Of a stretch of DNA of 64,000 bases, positions 47,975 through 58,148 are shown in pieces. The notes under the pieces are model-generated. The model saw nothing but the letters and a program-made list of their open reading frames with translations, was not told where the DNA came from and did no database searches. The position numbers and the translations under genes are program-made. How positions within the stretch are numbered: position 1 is the first letter of the stretch; the number at the start of each line of letters is the position of its first letter. The stretch is from Gerris lacustris (lineage: Eukaryota > Arthropoda > Insecta > Hemiptera > Gerridae). Location of the stretch: NCBI GenBank assembly GCA_951217055.1, contig OX578281.1, positions 63,800,043 through 63,864,042 of the forward strand, given 5' to 3'.

Positions 47975-48215
47975 TAACCCTGGAATGCTAATGGTAATTG
48001 GATGGCGGGTATTACTAAACCTTCGTCGATTCGACTAACATGTGCAGAAAATAAGTTTTTTGGGTTGAAACTACACTTTTATAAAGAGAAAACTATTAAG
48101 AACTCATTATTGAATCTTTTAAGTGTGATATACAAATATTCGATGACAAATAAGTTAGTAGGAACATCAGAATAATCTGAAATTAAGTGAACATTAATGC
48201 ACCAGGTCCCATGCC
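47975..48215 (-). repeat. Dispersed repeat, inverted copy of 26120-26395
   Basis: Contains the complements of the blocks listed at 26040-26395, ending at CACCAGGTCCCATG. The 64-codon minus frame matches the frame in the other copy, showing both are repeat-borne. Confidence 0.7.
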
Positions 48216-48385
48216 CCAGGCCAAAAGCCCTAGGCCCTTTGATAAATGCTCCCAGGCCCACGGTTACCGGCAACTGGTCTCTGGCTCAAGGCCAATTACC
48301 CTAGGCCTATTGCCCCTTACCCCTAGGCCTATTGTCCCATACCCTAGGCTCATTGCCCCAAACAATAGGCTCATTCGACGACTAA
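48210..48385. repeat. Degenerate CCTAGGCCTATTGCCCC tandem repeat
   Basis: Six to eight imperfect units built on CCTAGGC or CCCAGGC and ATTGCCCC or CTCATTGCCCC, about 22 bases apart. GC-rich relative to the surroundings. Confidence 0.75.
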
Positions 48386-50829
48386 TTAATTACCTGCGTT
48401 TATTACTAAACGTTAGTAGAATCGACAAAGTAGCTTTCGCGGGAATTTACCAGAAAACGAGTGCATGCTCAAAAGGACTTGTACCGCTACACTAGCAGGT
48501 ATGTTACCAACCAGTGCAAGCACTGCTGAAGGATGTGATACTTATCACCATCGCATACGAGTGTAGAAGGTTAAAGGTTCAAACTGTGCTCGTCGATTTG
48601 ACTACCATTAGCATTCCAAGGTAATGAAGTAACGTTGCCCTATAGATGTTGCATTGAGTGTAGCATCTTATTTCGCATAACATAAGAAATATATTTATAT
48701 TTTAAAAATTACCATACGCTAATTTCTGTCTTATCTCCTAATTATTTGTCTTGCTTGTTTGTTGCTACTCCAATTTAGTCAATACCGATATTATAATTAT
48801 ATTAGATTGTTGACAGCTGCAGTTACACGTGCTGAATTATTAGTTGTTAGCCATTGGCCTTTTTTTTAACTTATTTTTTTGAACCTAATGAAATTTTTGT
48901 TGAGAGAAAACTCGAGCTTTATTTCTCTCTTCTTTTTCCTATAAACTTATTCAGTTAAACTAAAAGACAAATTGTTAGAGCTGAGTTCAAGAAAGAATAA
49001 AGGTTCTATTTACTATTTTGTGCCTGGGGATGATTTAATTTTCTTGGTTTCTCTACTCCAATATTTTATATATATATATAGACAGGAAGTTTCCATTCTA
49101 TATACAGCCAAGCTAAAGGCAACTTCCTCTTACTTTCTTATATTCTTCGAAATTAGATTATCTTTATTCTATCTTTAACCCCTTACTCCCTTGAGTCTAT
49201 GACCTCTATCTTGCGACAGTATCTTATCAGTTACTCTCAACTCTTAGATACAGATCATGGGGGATGCATTGATAACAATTGTCAATGCATAATATAGTCG
49301 GGAGACCTCCTTATAACGAATTTTGTACATCGAAAAATCCGACATAACGAATATATTTTATGTCCCCACGAATTCTCCATATAAACGTGTTTCTATAGAA
49401 CGAAAATAATTTCTCTACAAAGAACAAAATTCATATAAATAAGGATAAAGGGCTAATCTTCAGTTATCGATACAGTCGAGAATCGCTTGGCGGGAAAATT
49501 TCGCTTGATTTATACACTTAATTGATTATTATATCCCTTTGTCAAAGCAGTTCATTTTCAAGAGTTATACATTAGAATGATTATATCCATATAGTTAATA
49601 CATTTTAGGGATAATATCCCTTTGTCTAAACAGTACATTCAGTGAGGCCCCCCCCCCCCCCCCCCAATTTTCTATCCTATTTTCCAAGGTGGCTGGATAA
49701 CTGTAATTTTACCGGATAAAGATCCAAACGACAAACTTTCTATGAATATAATATTGACGGTGTTTTTGCACTCCCTTATTCTATTAGAACCATTTTTAGA
49801 AGTTTCTTCCTCTAGCACTCTAATAATGTTGCGATTTCTACCTCCATTTGTTTAAGTGGAATTGGAATCATATTTGCTCAGTATAGAGAAATTTCTTAGT
49901 TTCAATTTAGAATTCATTTTGGAAGTTTATAAAGCTCTTGACCTTTTATATCGAAATTTACTCGATGTCCAAATTTCTAAATGAAAATTATCACTTTAAG
50001 AAAACATGAATTTATTCAAAGACGGATAAAGAAATTAAATACAAAGAAGTATCCTGTACATATAAAATTGCTCCGAGTTCAGTGTCTAGAGTTTTGAAAA
50101 CCTGGGATTCAATATTTAAACTATACAGAATAAGTAGAGATTTCTTTTAAAAATGTCTAAAGGTTGTAAGTATGAAGACTTAGATGCAGTAGATCTTTAA
50201 AGGGTAAAAATGGTGCACTATAAAAATCTCCTCTTTCAGGGGATTTTGTGTATTGACGTAATACATTTGATCATAATTTAAAATTGAGATGGTTGGGGCG
50301 TGAGAATCAAGGAAATCCAGTTCCCTCACTACACGGTTCTTTACTAAACTCACATTTTTTAACTATACACTCATCATGATTATATATTTTTCTTAATTAC
50401 GCTCGCTTCAATTAAAGAGCCACGAGATCGGAGATGCCTAGTAATATTTAAAAAGCAGGGGCTTGTGCTTGTGAGTGAGTTGAAGGTATAGCTACAGGCA
50501 GGCATGGGTAAACTTTTTGAGTTGCGGGTTGAATCAAAATATCCATCCAAAGTCACGGTATTTCCTCCGTGTTGGGTAGAATACATCTACGTGATGTCTT
50601 GTATAAATTATTACCTCATAGGGATTTTAAGCTAGTGCCCTGTAAGAACACGCTCCTAATCTTTGATAAGTTATTCTGTCTTAGTATCTATTATTTTGTA
50701 ATAGAGGGTTACTCGCCTTTAATAAAACCTTCCTGGTTTTTCCTGTGTCGTTCTACCTTATATTCATTATTATTGTGGAAACCAGATAAGTTGTTAATGT
50801 TTGAACATTGCTAAAATATCTATTTAATT
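48386..50829. other. Unassigned AT-rich sequence
   Basis: No gene recognised. Contains a C tract at 49648-49665, ATCCCTTTGTC motifs near 49533 and 49617 like those in the 28719-29052 MITE, and a TTGAAGCGAGC-family end at about 50398-50440. Frames here are under 85 codons and without motifs. Confidence 0.4.
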
Positions 50830-50930
50830 TTTACGTTTTTGGTAGTATTCATACTACGGTACGTTTAAATTTCAATTTAAATCAAATTATAATTACTATT
50901 TATAAAGGGAAACAGAGAGAGAAAAATAGA

Positions 50931-50964
50931 CTTCAGAGCCGGGACTTGAACCACGGACCTCCCG
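50931..50964 (-). tRNA. tRNA-like 3' half, inverted, partial
   Basis: The minus strand reads GGAGGTCCGTGGTTCAAGTC followed by CCGGCTCTGAAG, the T-arm and acceptor end of the tRNA-like unit. The 5' half is absent. A relic. Confidence 0.4.
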
Positions 50965-51215
50965 TTGTAAATAGTAATTATAATTTTATTTAAATTGAAA
51001 TTTAAACGTTCCGTAGTATGAACACTACCAAAAACTTAAAAATTGAATTTCTAATTGATTGTACTGGGTACAGGTACTAATTGGGTACTTTATAATTACA
51101 AGCGTTATTTCTCGGTCTAGTTATACTGTCGTTAATGTTCACTTCTAGACTTGTAGACAATTTTTTGAAAGTTTAATTCGGGACTAGGCATCGTAATCGA
51201 CAGAGGAAATTATTC

Positions 51216-51292
51216 TTCAGTGTAGCGTAATTGGCTAGAGCACCTGTACTGGAAATATGGGGAGGTCCGTGGTTCGAGTCCCGGCGCTGAAG
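51216..51292 (+). tRNA. tRNA-like sequence in tandem array, unit 1
   Basis: TTCAGTG pairs with CGCTGAA as a 7-bp acceptor stem with one wobble. The anticodon-like arm CTGTA-CTGGAAA-TATGG would expose GGA. The B box is GGTTCGAGTCC. The D arm (GCGT ... GAGC) is imperfect. Its tandem repetition and missing long variable arm argue against a functional serine tRNA. Confidence 0.5.
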
Positions 51293-51555
51293 TCTATTTT
51301 TCTCTGTCTGTCTCCCCTTTTAAATAGTAATTATAATTTGATTTAAATTGAAATTTAAACGTTCCGTAGTATGAACACTACCAAAAACTTAAAAATTGAA
51401 TTTCTAATTGATTGTACTAGGTACAGGTACTAATTGGGTACTTTATAATTACAAGCGTTATTTATCGGTCTAGTTAATGTTTACTTTTAGACTTGTAGAA
51501 ACATTTGAAAGCTTAATTCGGGACTAGGTATCGTTATCGACTGAGGAAATTATTT

Positions 51556-51632
51556 TTCAGTGCAGCTTAATTGGCTAGAGCACCTGAACTGGAAATATGG
51601 GGAGGTCCGTGGTTCGAGTCCCGGCGCTGAAG
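51556..51632 (+). tRNA. tRNA-like sequence in tandem array, unit 2
   Basis: Almost identical to unit 1. Differences are CAGCTTAATTGG in the D arm, and CTGAACTGGAAATATGG in the anticodon region, which weakens that stem. B box and acceptor stem are intact. Confidence 0.5.
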
Positions 51633-51690
51633 TCTATTTTTTTCTGTCTGTCTCCCCTTTTAAATAGTAATTATAATTTTTATTTAAATT

Positions 51691-52644
51691 AAAATATCTA
51701 TATGATTTTTTGAAATGGTATTTTATTTCTATACGTTTGTCTTAACCAAAGTTCATTACAGTTTTTGAGATGAAAAGATTATTAACCCATTACCTCATTA
51801 TTTGGATGTATTTAACATTCAAATGTGATTAATGTTCAGTTGCATTTTATACCTAATTTCATTTACCATGTCAGAATCCCTTTTTCATCATGTATATTTT
51901 ATATTTTTTTAACAACTGATAACATTATACCTCTGAAAACCCAAAAGTATTATCAAATAAGTTCATGTTTTTTTTTTTTAGTAATTTGAAAAATGCATAT
52001 TAATTATGTACAGTCCCTGACGCGTTTTCCTTTATATTAATATACGTTTTTTTTTAACATTTTAAAATATTGTTACTTTACATTGTAAGTAGAACATGCC
52101 CGAAACAAAATTTGCATTTTTTAGGGGAGTTAAATTATAATGATTTATATTGTTTGTATCTACCATTATGAGTTTTTCTACCAGCTAGACTAGTTGGAAT
52201 CATTCATAGACAGCACATTAATTTTCCATAATCTAGAAAAGACAGCTTAAACTGTAATAACTCTTTTTTTAATTTACAACCAACATTGAGTATCAAATCT
52301 CTTCTTTTTTGTCCTTTTGGAACACACACTTATTGTTATATCACGGATAGAAGTCTGATAAATACTTTAAAAAAAATTAAACTTAATATTTAAAACAGTG
52401 ATAATATTATTAACTACATTAGGATGTCCTTAATACTATTATAGATTACCAATTAATCGTCTAAATGAACATAAAATTGATAATTTTACAATTAATTATA
52501 TTTAAAATGACAAAATTCAGATGTAGCTGTGGAATACTCTTTATCTAAATATATTTTCGTTTTTATGCAGTTAAAAGATTGTTTATAATATATACATACA
52601 TACATATCTATGTACACATATTATGTGTATAGACAATTTTGCTA
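51691..52644. other. Unassigned AT-rich sequence
   Basis: No gene or paired repeat recognised. Confidence 0.4.
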
Positions 52645-52880
52645 TGACAAGGTAACGGAAGCATTATGTTCTCTCATATTTTGTCTCCTAATTGGAACAT
52701 TCCGACAGAAATCCGTTTGAAACCTCAAGAAAAGTTTTGGTCTCGTGACACTTTGACGTTCAACATTCTTTGAGAACCTCCATATCTTAAGAACTACTCG
52801 TTCTATTTTAATTGTAATTTGGATGCTAGGTCATTACTCCAGCCCTCTGTTGGTCCCAAATTAATATCTAACTTGTTATA
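52645..52880 (+). repeat. GCTTCC-family fragment
   Basis: Contains AAGGTAACGGAAGCATTATG, CGACAGAAATCCGTTTGAAA and ATTTGGATGCTAGGTCATTA blocks. It ends before the microsatellite. Confidence 0.65.
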
Positions 52881-53014
52881 CTTATCTTCACCTTCTTGAA
52901 GGTAAATAGGAAAGGATTGTTTTCATTCAAAAAAATGTTTTCGGGGTTTCAACAGAATTGTCTGTTTTAGGTGATTTTAAGACCTCCTGAGTGGTGTTCA
53001 GCATGAAGTCTGTC

Positions 53015-53092
53015 TGTATGTATGTATGTATGTATGTATGTATGTATGTATGTATGTATGTATGTATGTATGTATGTATGTATGTATGTATG

Positions 53093-53123
<31 letters not shown>

Positions 53124-53283
53124 TGTATGTATGTATGTATGTATGTATGTATGTATGTATGTATGTATGTATGTATGTATGTATGTATGTATGTATGTAT
53201 GTATGTATGTATGTATGTATGTATGTATGTATGTATGTATGTATGTATGTATGTATGTATGTATGTATGTATGTATGTATGTA
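53015..53283. repeat. (TATG)n microsatellite, 3' flank of the retrotransposon
   Basis: About 270 bases of TATG with one extra A near 53122. On the retrotransposon's sense strand it reads (ACAT)n. The frames of 70-129 codons across it on both strands are artefacts of the repeat. Confidence 0.98.
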
Positions 53284-56200
53284 TTTTTTTTTTTTTTTTT
53301 TTTTTTTATATATCAAATTACAGCATGCTCCACAGTTAGTACTACATGCGGTTAAAGGTCACAATAAAATTTAAAAGTGGCTTAAGTAGGACAATACACA
53401 CCGATAACAACAATGACGGAGAGATAAATAATAAAATTAACAGCAATTGGAAGTTGCTGTAGGCGTAGTAAAAACAAGTTAGTAACAATAACAAGAACGG
53501 AAAAATATTCAAATTAATATAGGCACTTATGTACAAACTTAATTACACACAAAAATATCACAGTTAAAAGAATGTTGATGTGCATAGTTTAAAATAAATC
53601 ACGTAACAAAGGGTTATAATATAATGCTTACTAGAATGAATAACAAATAACAAAAAACAAAAGATTTAAACAACAAAGTAATCAAAAGCCATATGATCAA
53701 ACAAGATTGGTACATAAACAACATATTTACAAATGAATGAGCTTAATGCAATAATCAAGATAAATAAAATTATGGCAAGTTATGTTAATATTATTGGCGC
53801 AAGGGCCTTAAGGAAACAATAAATTAAGGGAAAAATTAACAAAGGTAATGAAATATGGTAGCAATTGTTTTTTCAGAAGGTGGTGAAGAGGTGGCGGCCA
53901 TGGTTCTCCTAGACTTACAGCAGCTCTAAGGAGTGCAATTCTTCCTGGATCAAGCAGGCTACAGTTGAACAGCACATGATGTACAGACTGGGGTGATACA
54001 TCATCACAGCTACATGCTGGAGAGGGCTCAATGTTGAACCTGTGAAGATATTCCCTAAATTTACCATGGCCGGTCAGGAACTGGGAGAGCTGGTAGGATA
54101 TTTCCATATATCTGAGAGAGAATCTGAAGTCAACTGAAGGGATAAATTGTCTAGTAACAGCTCCGGTTGACGAAATACTCCAAAGATCCTGCCAACGCTT
54201 TCTGCTGTCTAATATTGCGTGTTGCTTCAAGTAAGTTAAAGGAAACATATGGTAATGAGCCAGCGCAGGGTCTAGCCTCGAAGCAGCCTTAGCCAAACTA
54301 TCAGCGTGCTCATTGCCTTCAATACCCACATGAGCCTTAACCCATGAAAAAGAAATATTTGCAACTTCTGTCAGAGCCGAAAGAATATTCCTAATGCCTT
54401 CAATGAGGGGAAGATGGTTAGTAGGGTTTCTTAATGATTGTAATGTAATTTTACTATCGGTAAAAATCCTGATATAGTAATTTCTATATGGAGATTCCTT
54501 AAGCCACTCCAACGCCTTTAAGATAGCTAGCTGTTCGGCTTGATTATTAGAACAATACTCAGCTAATCGAAAACTTTTCTCAGCAAGAACAGAGTCATTA
54601 ATATATACCGCAAACGCGCAGCCGACGTGCTTGTCCTCCTTACTACCATCCGTGTAGATCTTCAAGTCCTGTTGATCCTCATTCTGCAATATGACAACAG
54701 GGCGATAAGCGCCTGGATGGTTCCAGAATTTGAGCTCTATAGGCTTATCCAACATATTACCACACAAACCGTCGAAGGAACCACCTGACTTAACAGATTC
54801 AACTCTACAAATCTCGTTAGCTTTAATGCAGATGGGTGTAATACCTGCAACAATACAGGCAGCATTGTATGAGATGGTGCGGTAACCTTTTATCAGCCTG
54901 ATTGCAAACATCCTCTGAGCTCTTTCTAGCTTTTGCTGGTTCTTTTTAAATTTTAAAGCATCTTTCCAGATATTAACACCATATAGGACCATAGGGAGAA
55001 AAGCTCCTACGTAGATAGATTTCAAAGCATCATGGCCTAGTCCCCAATGGACTTTAGCTGCTCTTGACAAAATATTAACATATTGCAGACTTTTTTCAGC
55101 AACATGTTTAACATGGTAATCCCAGGAAAGCCTACTGTCAACATATAAACCAAGATATTTAAGAGTTTCCACTTGATGAATATACTCACCGCCTAAAGAT
55201 ATAGAAATCTGAGGAATTTCCGCTTTCCTAGTGATATAGAGAAGCTGAGATTTACTTTGATTGAAGACGACTTTATTATTTCTCGCCCAGCCCTCTATAG
55301 CGGCAACGACAGGGTTAGCACTAATTTCAATATCTAGCTTATTTTTACCAACAATAACTATAATAAAATCATCAGCATAGGCTGCCACAAAGGTATTACT
55401 AGGGTATTTTAATGTCAGAAGAGAGTTGTACATAACTATCCAGAACCCAGGGGCACAGCAGCTTCCTTGAGGGCACCCTTTCGTGACCTTTGCAGATTGA
55501 GTCTTGTGGTTTAAGCTAAGTTTGGCTTCTCGATCTATGAAGTAGTTCATTGATAAGTTGTATAGGTTTTTTGGGCAACTTAAAACCCTGAGACATCTGA
55601 GGATAGCTGGCCACCAAGCAGCATCGAATGCACCTTGAACATCCAAAGAGATAATAACAGCATCATAATTAATATCTAGGTATCCTCTAATATAATCTGT
55701 AACTGCACGCAGTGCTTCAGTTGTGCTTGTTTGAGGTCGAAATCCAAATTGTTTGTGAGATAATAAATCTTTAGAGTATAGATGGTGCATGATCCTATCT
55801 ATTAAAAGTCTTTCCAGAACTTTACCAGCTAAAGGGAGGAGGCTGATAGGCCTGTACTTAGAAGGGTCCTGTATATCCTTCTTGCCAGGTTTCTCAACAC
55901 AAACTATTTTAGAGGATTTCCAGCACGAAGGGAAAACACCTTTGTGGAGACATGCGTTGTATATAGCATGCATTGTAAGACGATAATTACCAAAAAGTGA
56001 AAGTAATATGTCTTTAGATAGGCCATCGGGTCCAGGGGTTTTATTAGCGGCAATTCGCTTAAGTGAGTTTTCTATTTCGTACTGAGAAAAATCTAGATCA
56101 TTCGGTGTATCTAAATCTTTTCCTATTTCTTCTCGCCATCTGCTGTGTATAGGTTCGTCCTGTTCACAGCTATCACGAGGGACAAAATGATTCAATAAAA

Positions 56201-57543
56201 CCTTAAGAGTCTCATCAGCATTTTCCGTAAAGGAGCCATCAGGCCGTTTAAGAGTAGATATGCAGGTTGGGGCCCGAATTTTACCTGCCGCCATCTTATA
56301 ACACTCGTTCCAAGGATTCTTAGCGTCCGTTCCGGTACAGAACTCTCTCCACGAGTCGAGCTTACTTTTCATAATCATTTCACGATAAGTCCTCTTTAAT
56401 GAATAATATTCTTTCTTCCTAATAGAACGAATGTCAATATCCGTATGGACTCTTTGATAGCGACGACGGAGATGGGCTACTCTTTTCCTAATGCTGTCTA
56501 AGTCATCACTCCACCAGCTTACAGATTTCTTACTCAGGTTCTTTTTAAAAGGATTTATAACAGGAAAAGACTGCACACACGACTTTTGCACATAACTGAA
56601 GAGAGAAGTGATAGCTTGGTCTAAGAAGGGCTCTTCTTTTATTTTTTCAGCTAATAAAAAATCTAGATTTGAGATCTCACTATCAGTTGGCAGGCCCAGA
56701 AACATTTTGAAATTTTGAGATAGAGTTTCCTTGAAAAATGACCAATCTCCCCTCTTTGTATTAAAACGAAAGCCTGAATAAGTAGAGTCACCCTTGTGGC
56801 CGGAACATAAAACATCAAAACATAAATACTTGTGATCTGACAGACTCTCAACCTCAGAGACAGACCAGTTAGAGATGAAAGGAAGTATTGAACTTGTAGC
56901 TACTGTTAAATCAATAAAACTAGAACCACGAATAGTCTCAAACGTTGGGATACCTAGATCTTCATTAAGAAATAACAGAGATCTAGAAGAGAGATATTCT
57001 TCAAATACTTTTCCTCTGTCGTTGGTTAAGAGGTCGAACCAAGATGTTGATCTAGAATTGCTGTCAAAAGCTAACAATAAATTAGATGATGCACAAGTTA
57101 ATATGAGGTCAAGAGGAGCAAAATCCTCTTCCAGTGCTCTGTCATAAGGTAAGTATATACTGGCGGCCCAAAACTGTAAAGAGCCATAAGCTATTTCTAC
57201 CAAAACTCTGTCTTCATCTGAGGCTTGAGTGCATACGGAAACCTCTAAGCTCTTAGATATAACTAATACAGCAGCCCTAACTCTCCCTGGACCTTGCTGA
57301 TATATTCTATAATAATTAGGGAGCCCAGCTACTTTATTGTGTATAGTATAGGGTTCTTGGGTAAAAACTAAATCAATATTGTTTTCTGATATAAAATTAA
57401 TTAGATTGTAAGTGGCCTTTAAAGAACGTTGTAAATTTATTTGTAGACATTTAATATTATTTAGAATAAAAACTGATTTGTTTTGGTCAGTTGTATTATT
57501 GACCATAATCAATGTTTTGTTTTATATTATCTAACAGAGACAG

Positions 57544-57546
<3 letters not shown>
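53284..57546 (-). mobile_element. R1-type non-LTR retrotransposon inserted in (ACAT)n
   Basis: The sense strand is minus. The 5' boundary lies where (TATG)n begins near 57547. About 40 bases later the single ORF starts, followed by a 3' UTR of about 500 bases and a 24-base A tail (T run 53284-53307), which meets the other (TATG)n block directly. There is no ORF1: only a short leader separates the microsatellite from the endonuclease ORF, so the copy is either 5'-truncated just upstream of ORF2 or belongs to a single-ORF lineage. Known R1-clade Waldo elements insert into (ACAY)n, which fits this target. Intact ORF and uninterrupted tail suggest a young insertion. Confidence 0.9.
53808..57506 (-). 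CDS. Retrotransposon ORF2: endonuclease, reverse transcriptase, RNase H
   Basis: The frame is open from TTG at 57512; the first ATG is at 57506 and an in-frame TAA lies at 57522-57524. About 1232 residues, uninterrupted. Residues 15-240 are an apurinic-type endonuclease (QINLQR, TQEPY, AFDSNSR, LSDHKY), which nicks target DNA. Residues about 500-800 are the reverse transcriptase, with KYRPISLLP, FGFRPQTSTTEA, SLDVQGAFDAAWWP, KGCPQGS and the catalytic YADD. An RNase H domain follows (about 930-1070) with acidic residues in IYTDGS, NNQAEQLA, IFTDSK and NEHADSLAK. The C-terminus has LTGHGKFREYL and a CSCDD...HHVLFNC zinc-finger-like motif. The AFDxAWWP, TQEPY and C-terminal patterns favour the R1 group, although R1 elements are usually described without RNase H. 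Expected to act in target-primed reverse transcription. Confidence 0.95.
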   Translation of the reverse strand: MVNNTTDQNKSVFILNNIKCLQINLQRSLKATYNLINFISENNIDLVFTQEPYTIHNKVAGLPNYYRIYQQGPGRVRAAVLVISKSLEVSVCTQASDEDRVLVEIAYGSLQFWAASIYLPYDRALEEDFAPLDLILTCASSNLLLAFDSNSRSTSWFDLLTNDRGKVFEEYLSSRSLLFLNEDLGIPTFETIRGSSFIDLTVATSSILPFISNWSVSEVESLSDHKYLCFDVLCSGHKGDSTYSGFRFNTKRGDWSFFKETLSQNFKMFLGLPTDSEISNLDFLLAEKIKEEPFLDQAITSLFSYVQKSCVQSFPVINPFKKNLSKKSVSWWSDDLDSIRKRVAHLRRRYQRVHTDIDIRSIRKKEYYSLKRTYREMIMKSKLDSWREFCTGTDAKNPWNECYKMAAGKIRAPTCISTLKRPDGSFTENADETLKVLLNHFVPRDSCEQDEPIHSRWREEIGKDLDTPNDLDFSQYEIENSLKRIAANKTPGPDGLSKDILLSLFGNYRLTMHAIYNACLHKGVFPSCWKSSKIVCVEKPGKKDIQDPSKYRPISLLPLAGKVLERLLIDRIMHHLYSKDLLSHKQFGFRPQTSTTEALRAVTDYIRGYLDINYDAVIISLDVQGAFDAAWWPAILRCLRVLSCPKNLYNLSMNYFIDREAKLSLNHKTQSAKVTKGCPQGSCCAPGFWIVMYNSLLTLKYPSNTFVAAYADDFIIVIVGKNKLDIEISANPVVAAIEGWARNNKVVFNQSKSQLLYITRKAEIPQISISLGGEYIHQVETLKYLGLYVDSRLSWDYHVKHVAEKSLQYVNILSRAAKVHWGLGHDALKSIYVGAFLPMVLYGVNIWKDALKFKKNQQKLERAQRMFAIRLIKGYRTISYNAACIVAGITPICIKANEICRVESVKSGGSFDGLCGNMLDKPIELKFWNHPGAYRPVVILQNEDQQDLKIYTDGSKEDKHVGCAFAVYINDSVLAEKSFRLAEYCSNNQAEQLAILKALEWLKESPYRNYYIRIFTDSKITLQSLRNPTNHLPLIEGIRNILSALTEVANISFSWVKAHVGIEGNEHADSLAKAASRLDPALAHYHMFPLTYLKQHAILDSRKRWQDLWSISSTGAVTRQFIPSVDFRFSLRYMEISYQLSQFLTGHGKFREYLHRFNIEPSPACSCDDVSPQSVHHVLFNCSLLDPGRIALLRAAVSLGEPWPPPLHHLLKKQLLPYFITFVNFSLNLLFP

Positions 57547-57576
<30 letters not shown>

Positions 57577-57660
57577 TGTATGTATGTGTGTATGTATGTA
57601 TGTATGTATGTATGTATGTATGTATGTATGTGTGTATGTATGTATGTATGTGTGTATGTT
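57547..57660. repeat. (TATG)n microsatellite, 5' flank of the retrotransposon
   Basis: About 114 bases of TATG with a few TGTG variants. Same repeat and phase type as 53015-53283, consistent with one array split by the insertion. Confidence 0.95.
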
Positions 57661-58148
57661 ATCATCGTAGCGCCCAAGGTATTTAACCTAGAGAGTTGAA
57701 ACTTGGCAGAAAAATCTGTCTTTACCTGTACTGGTGCCGCACGGAAAATCGACTTTTTCCGCCATCTTGAACCCAGTTTGCTATTTGTTGTCAGCAAATA
57801 TTTAAACAAATCGTAATAAATGGTCCTGATCGAATTAAAATTTGGCACGAATGTACAAATCTGTATGACAAACAAGCCCACCAAATTTCATTTTGATATT
57901 GGCCACCATTTTGAAGTTATCAATTTTTGAATTTTAAGACTTTGACGGTTAATTACTGAAAGTATAAATACGTTTTTGACACATAGCAAATTAAGGAACA
58001 TATATAAAAAAACCGATGAAATTCCATTAGTTAGTTTAAGAGTTATAAGGAAATATAATTATGTATTTATTAGTGCGATAATGTTGATGACGTCAAAGTT
58101 TGTTTACATCTGTCAAAATACCGCCAAATCTCAAATAATTAAATAACA
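57661..58148. other. Unassigned sequence
   Basis: No gene recognised. CCGCCATCTTGAA and GGCCACCATTTTGAA words resemble parts of the next foldback element. Confidence 0.4.

Larger units (their letters stand above)
50845..51690. repeat. tRNA-like tandem repeat array with an inverted head
   Basis: Two direct units with a 340-bp period (B boxes at 51271 and 51611). Each comprises a tRNA-like sequence followed by AATAGTAATTATAATTT, CGTTCCGTAGTATGAACACT and GATTGTACTAGGTACAGGTA-type blocks. At the left, 50845-50966 is an inverted partial unit, facing the first direct unit. The same unit type occurs at 11976-12480. Confidence 0.85.

Noticed and set aside
52927..53374. Frames of 70-129 codons across (TATG)n on both strands
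   Set aside because: Pure tetranucleotide repeat; no independent coding evidence.
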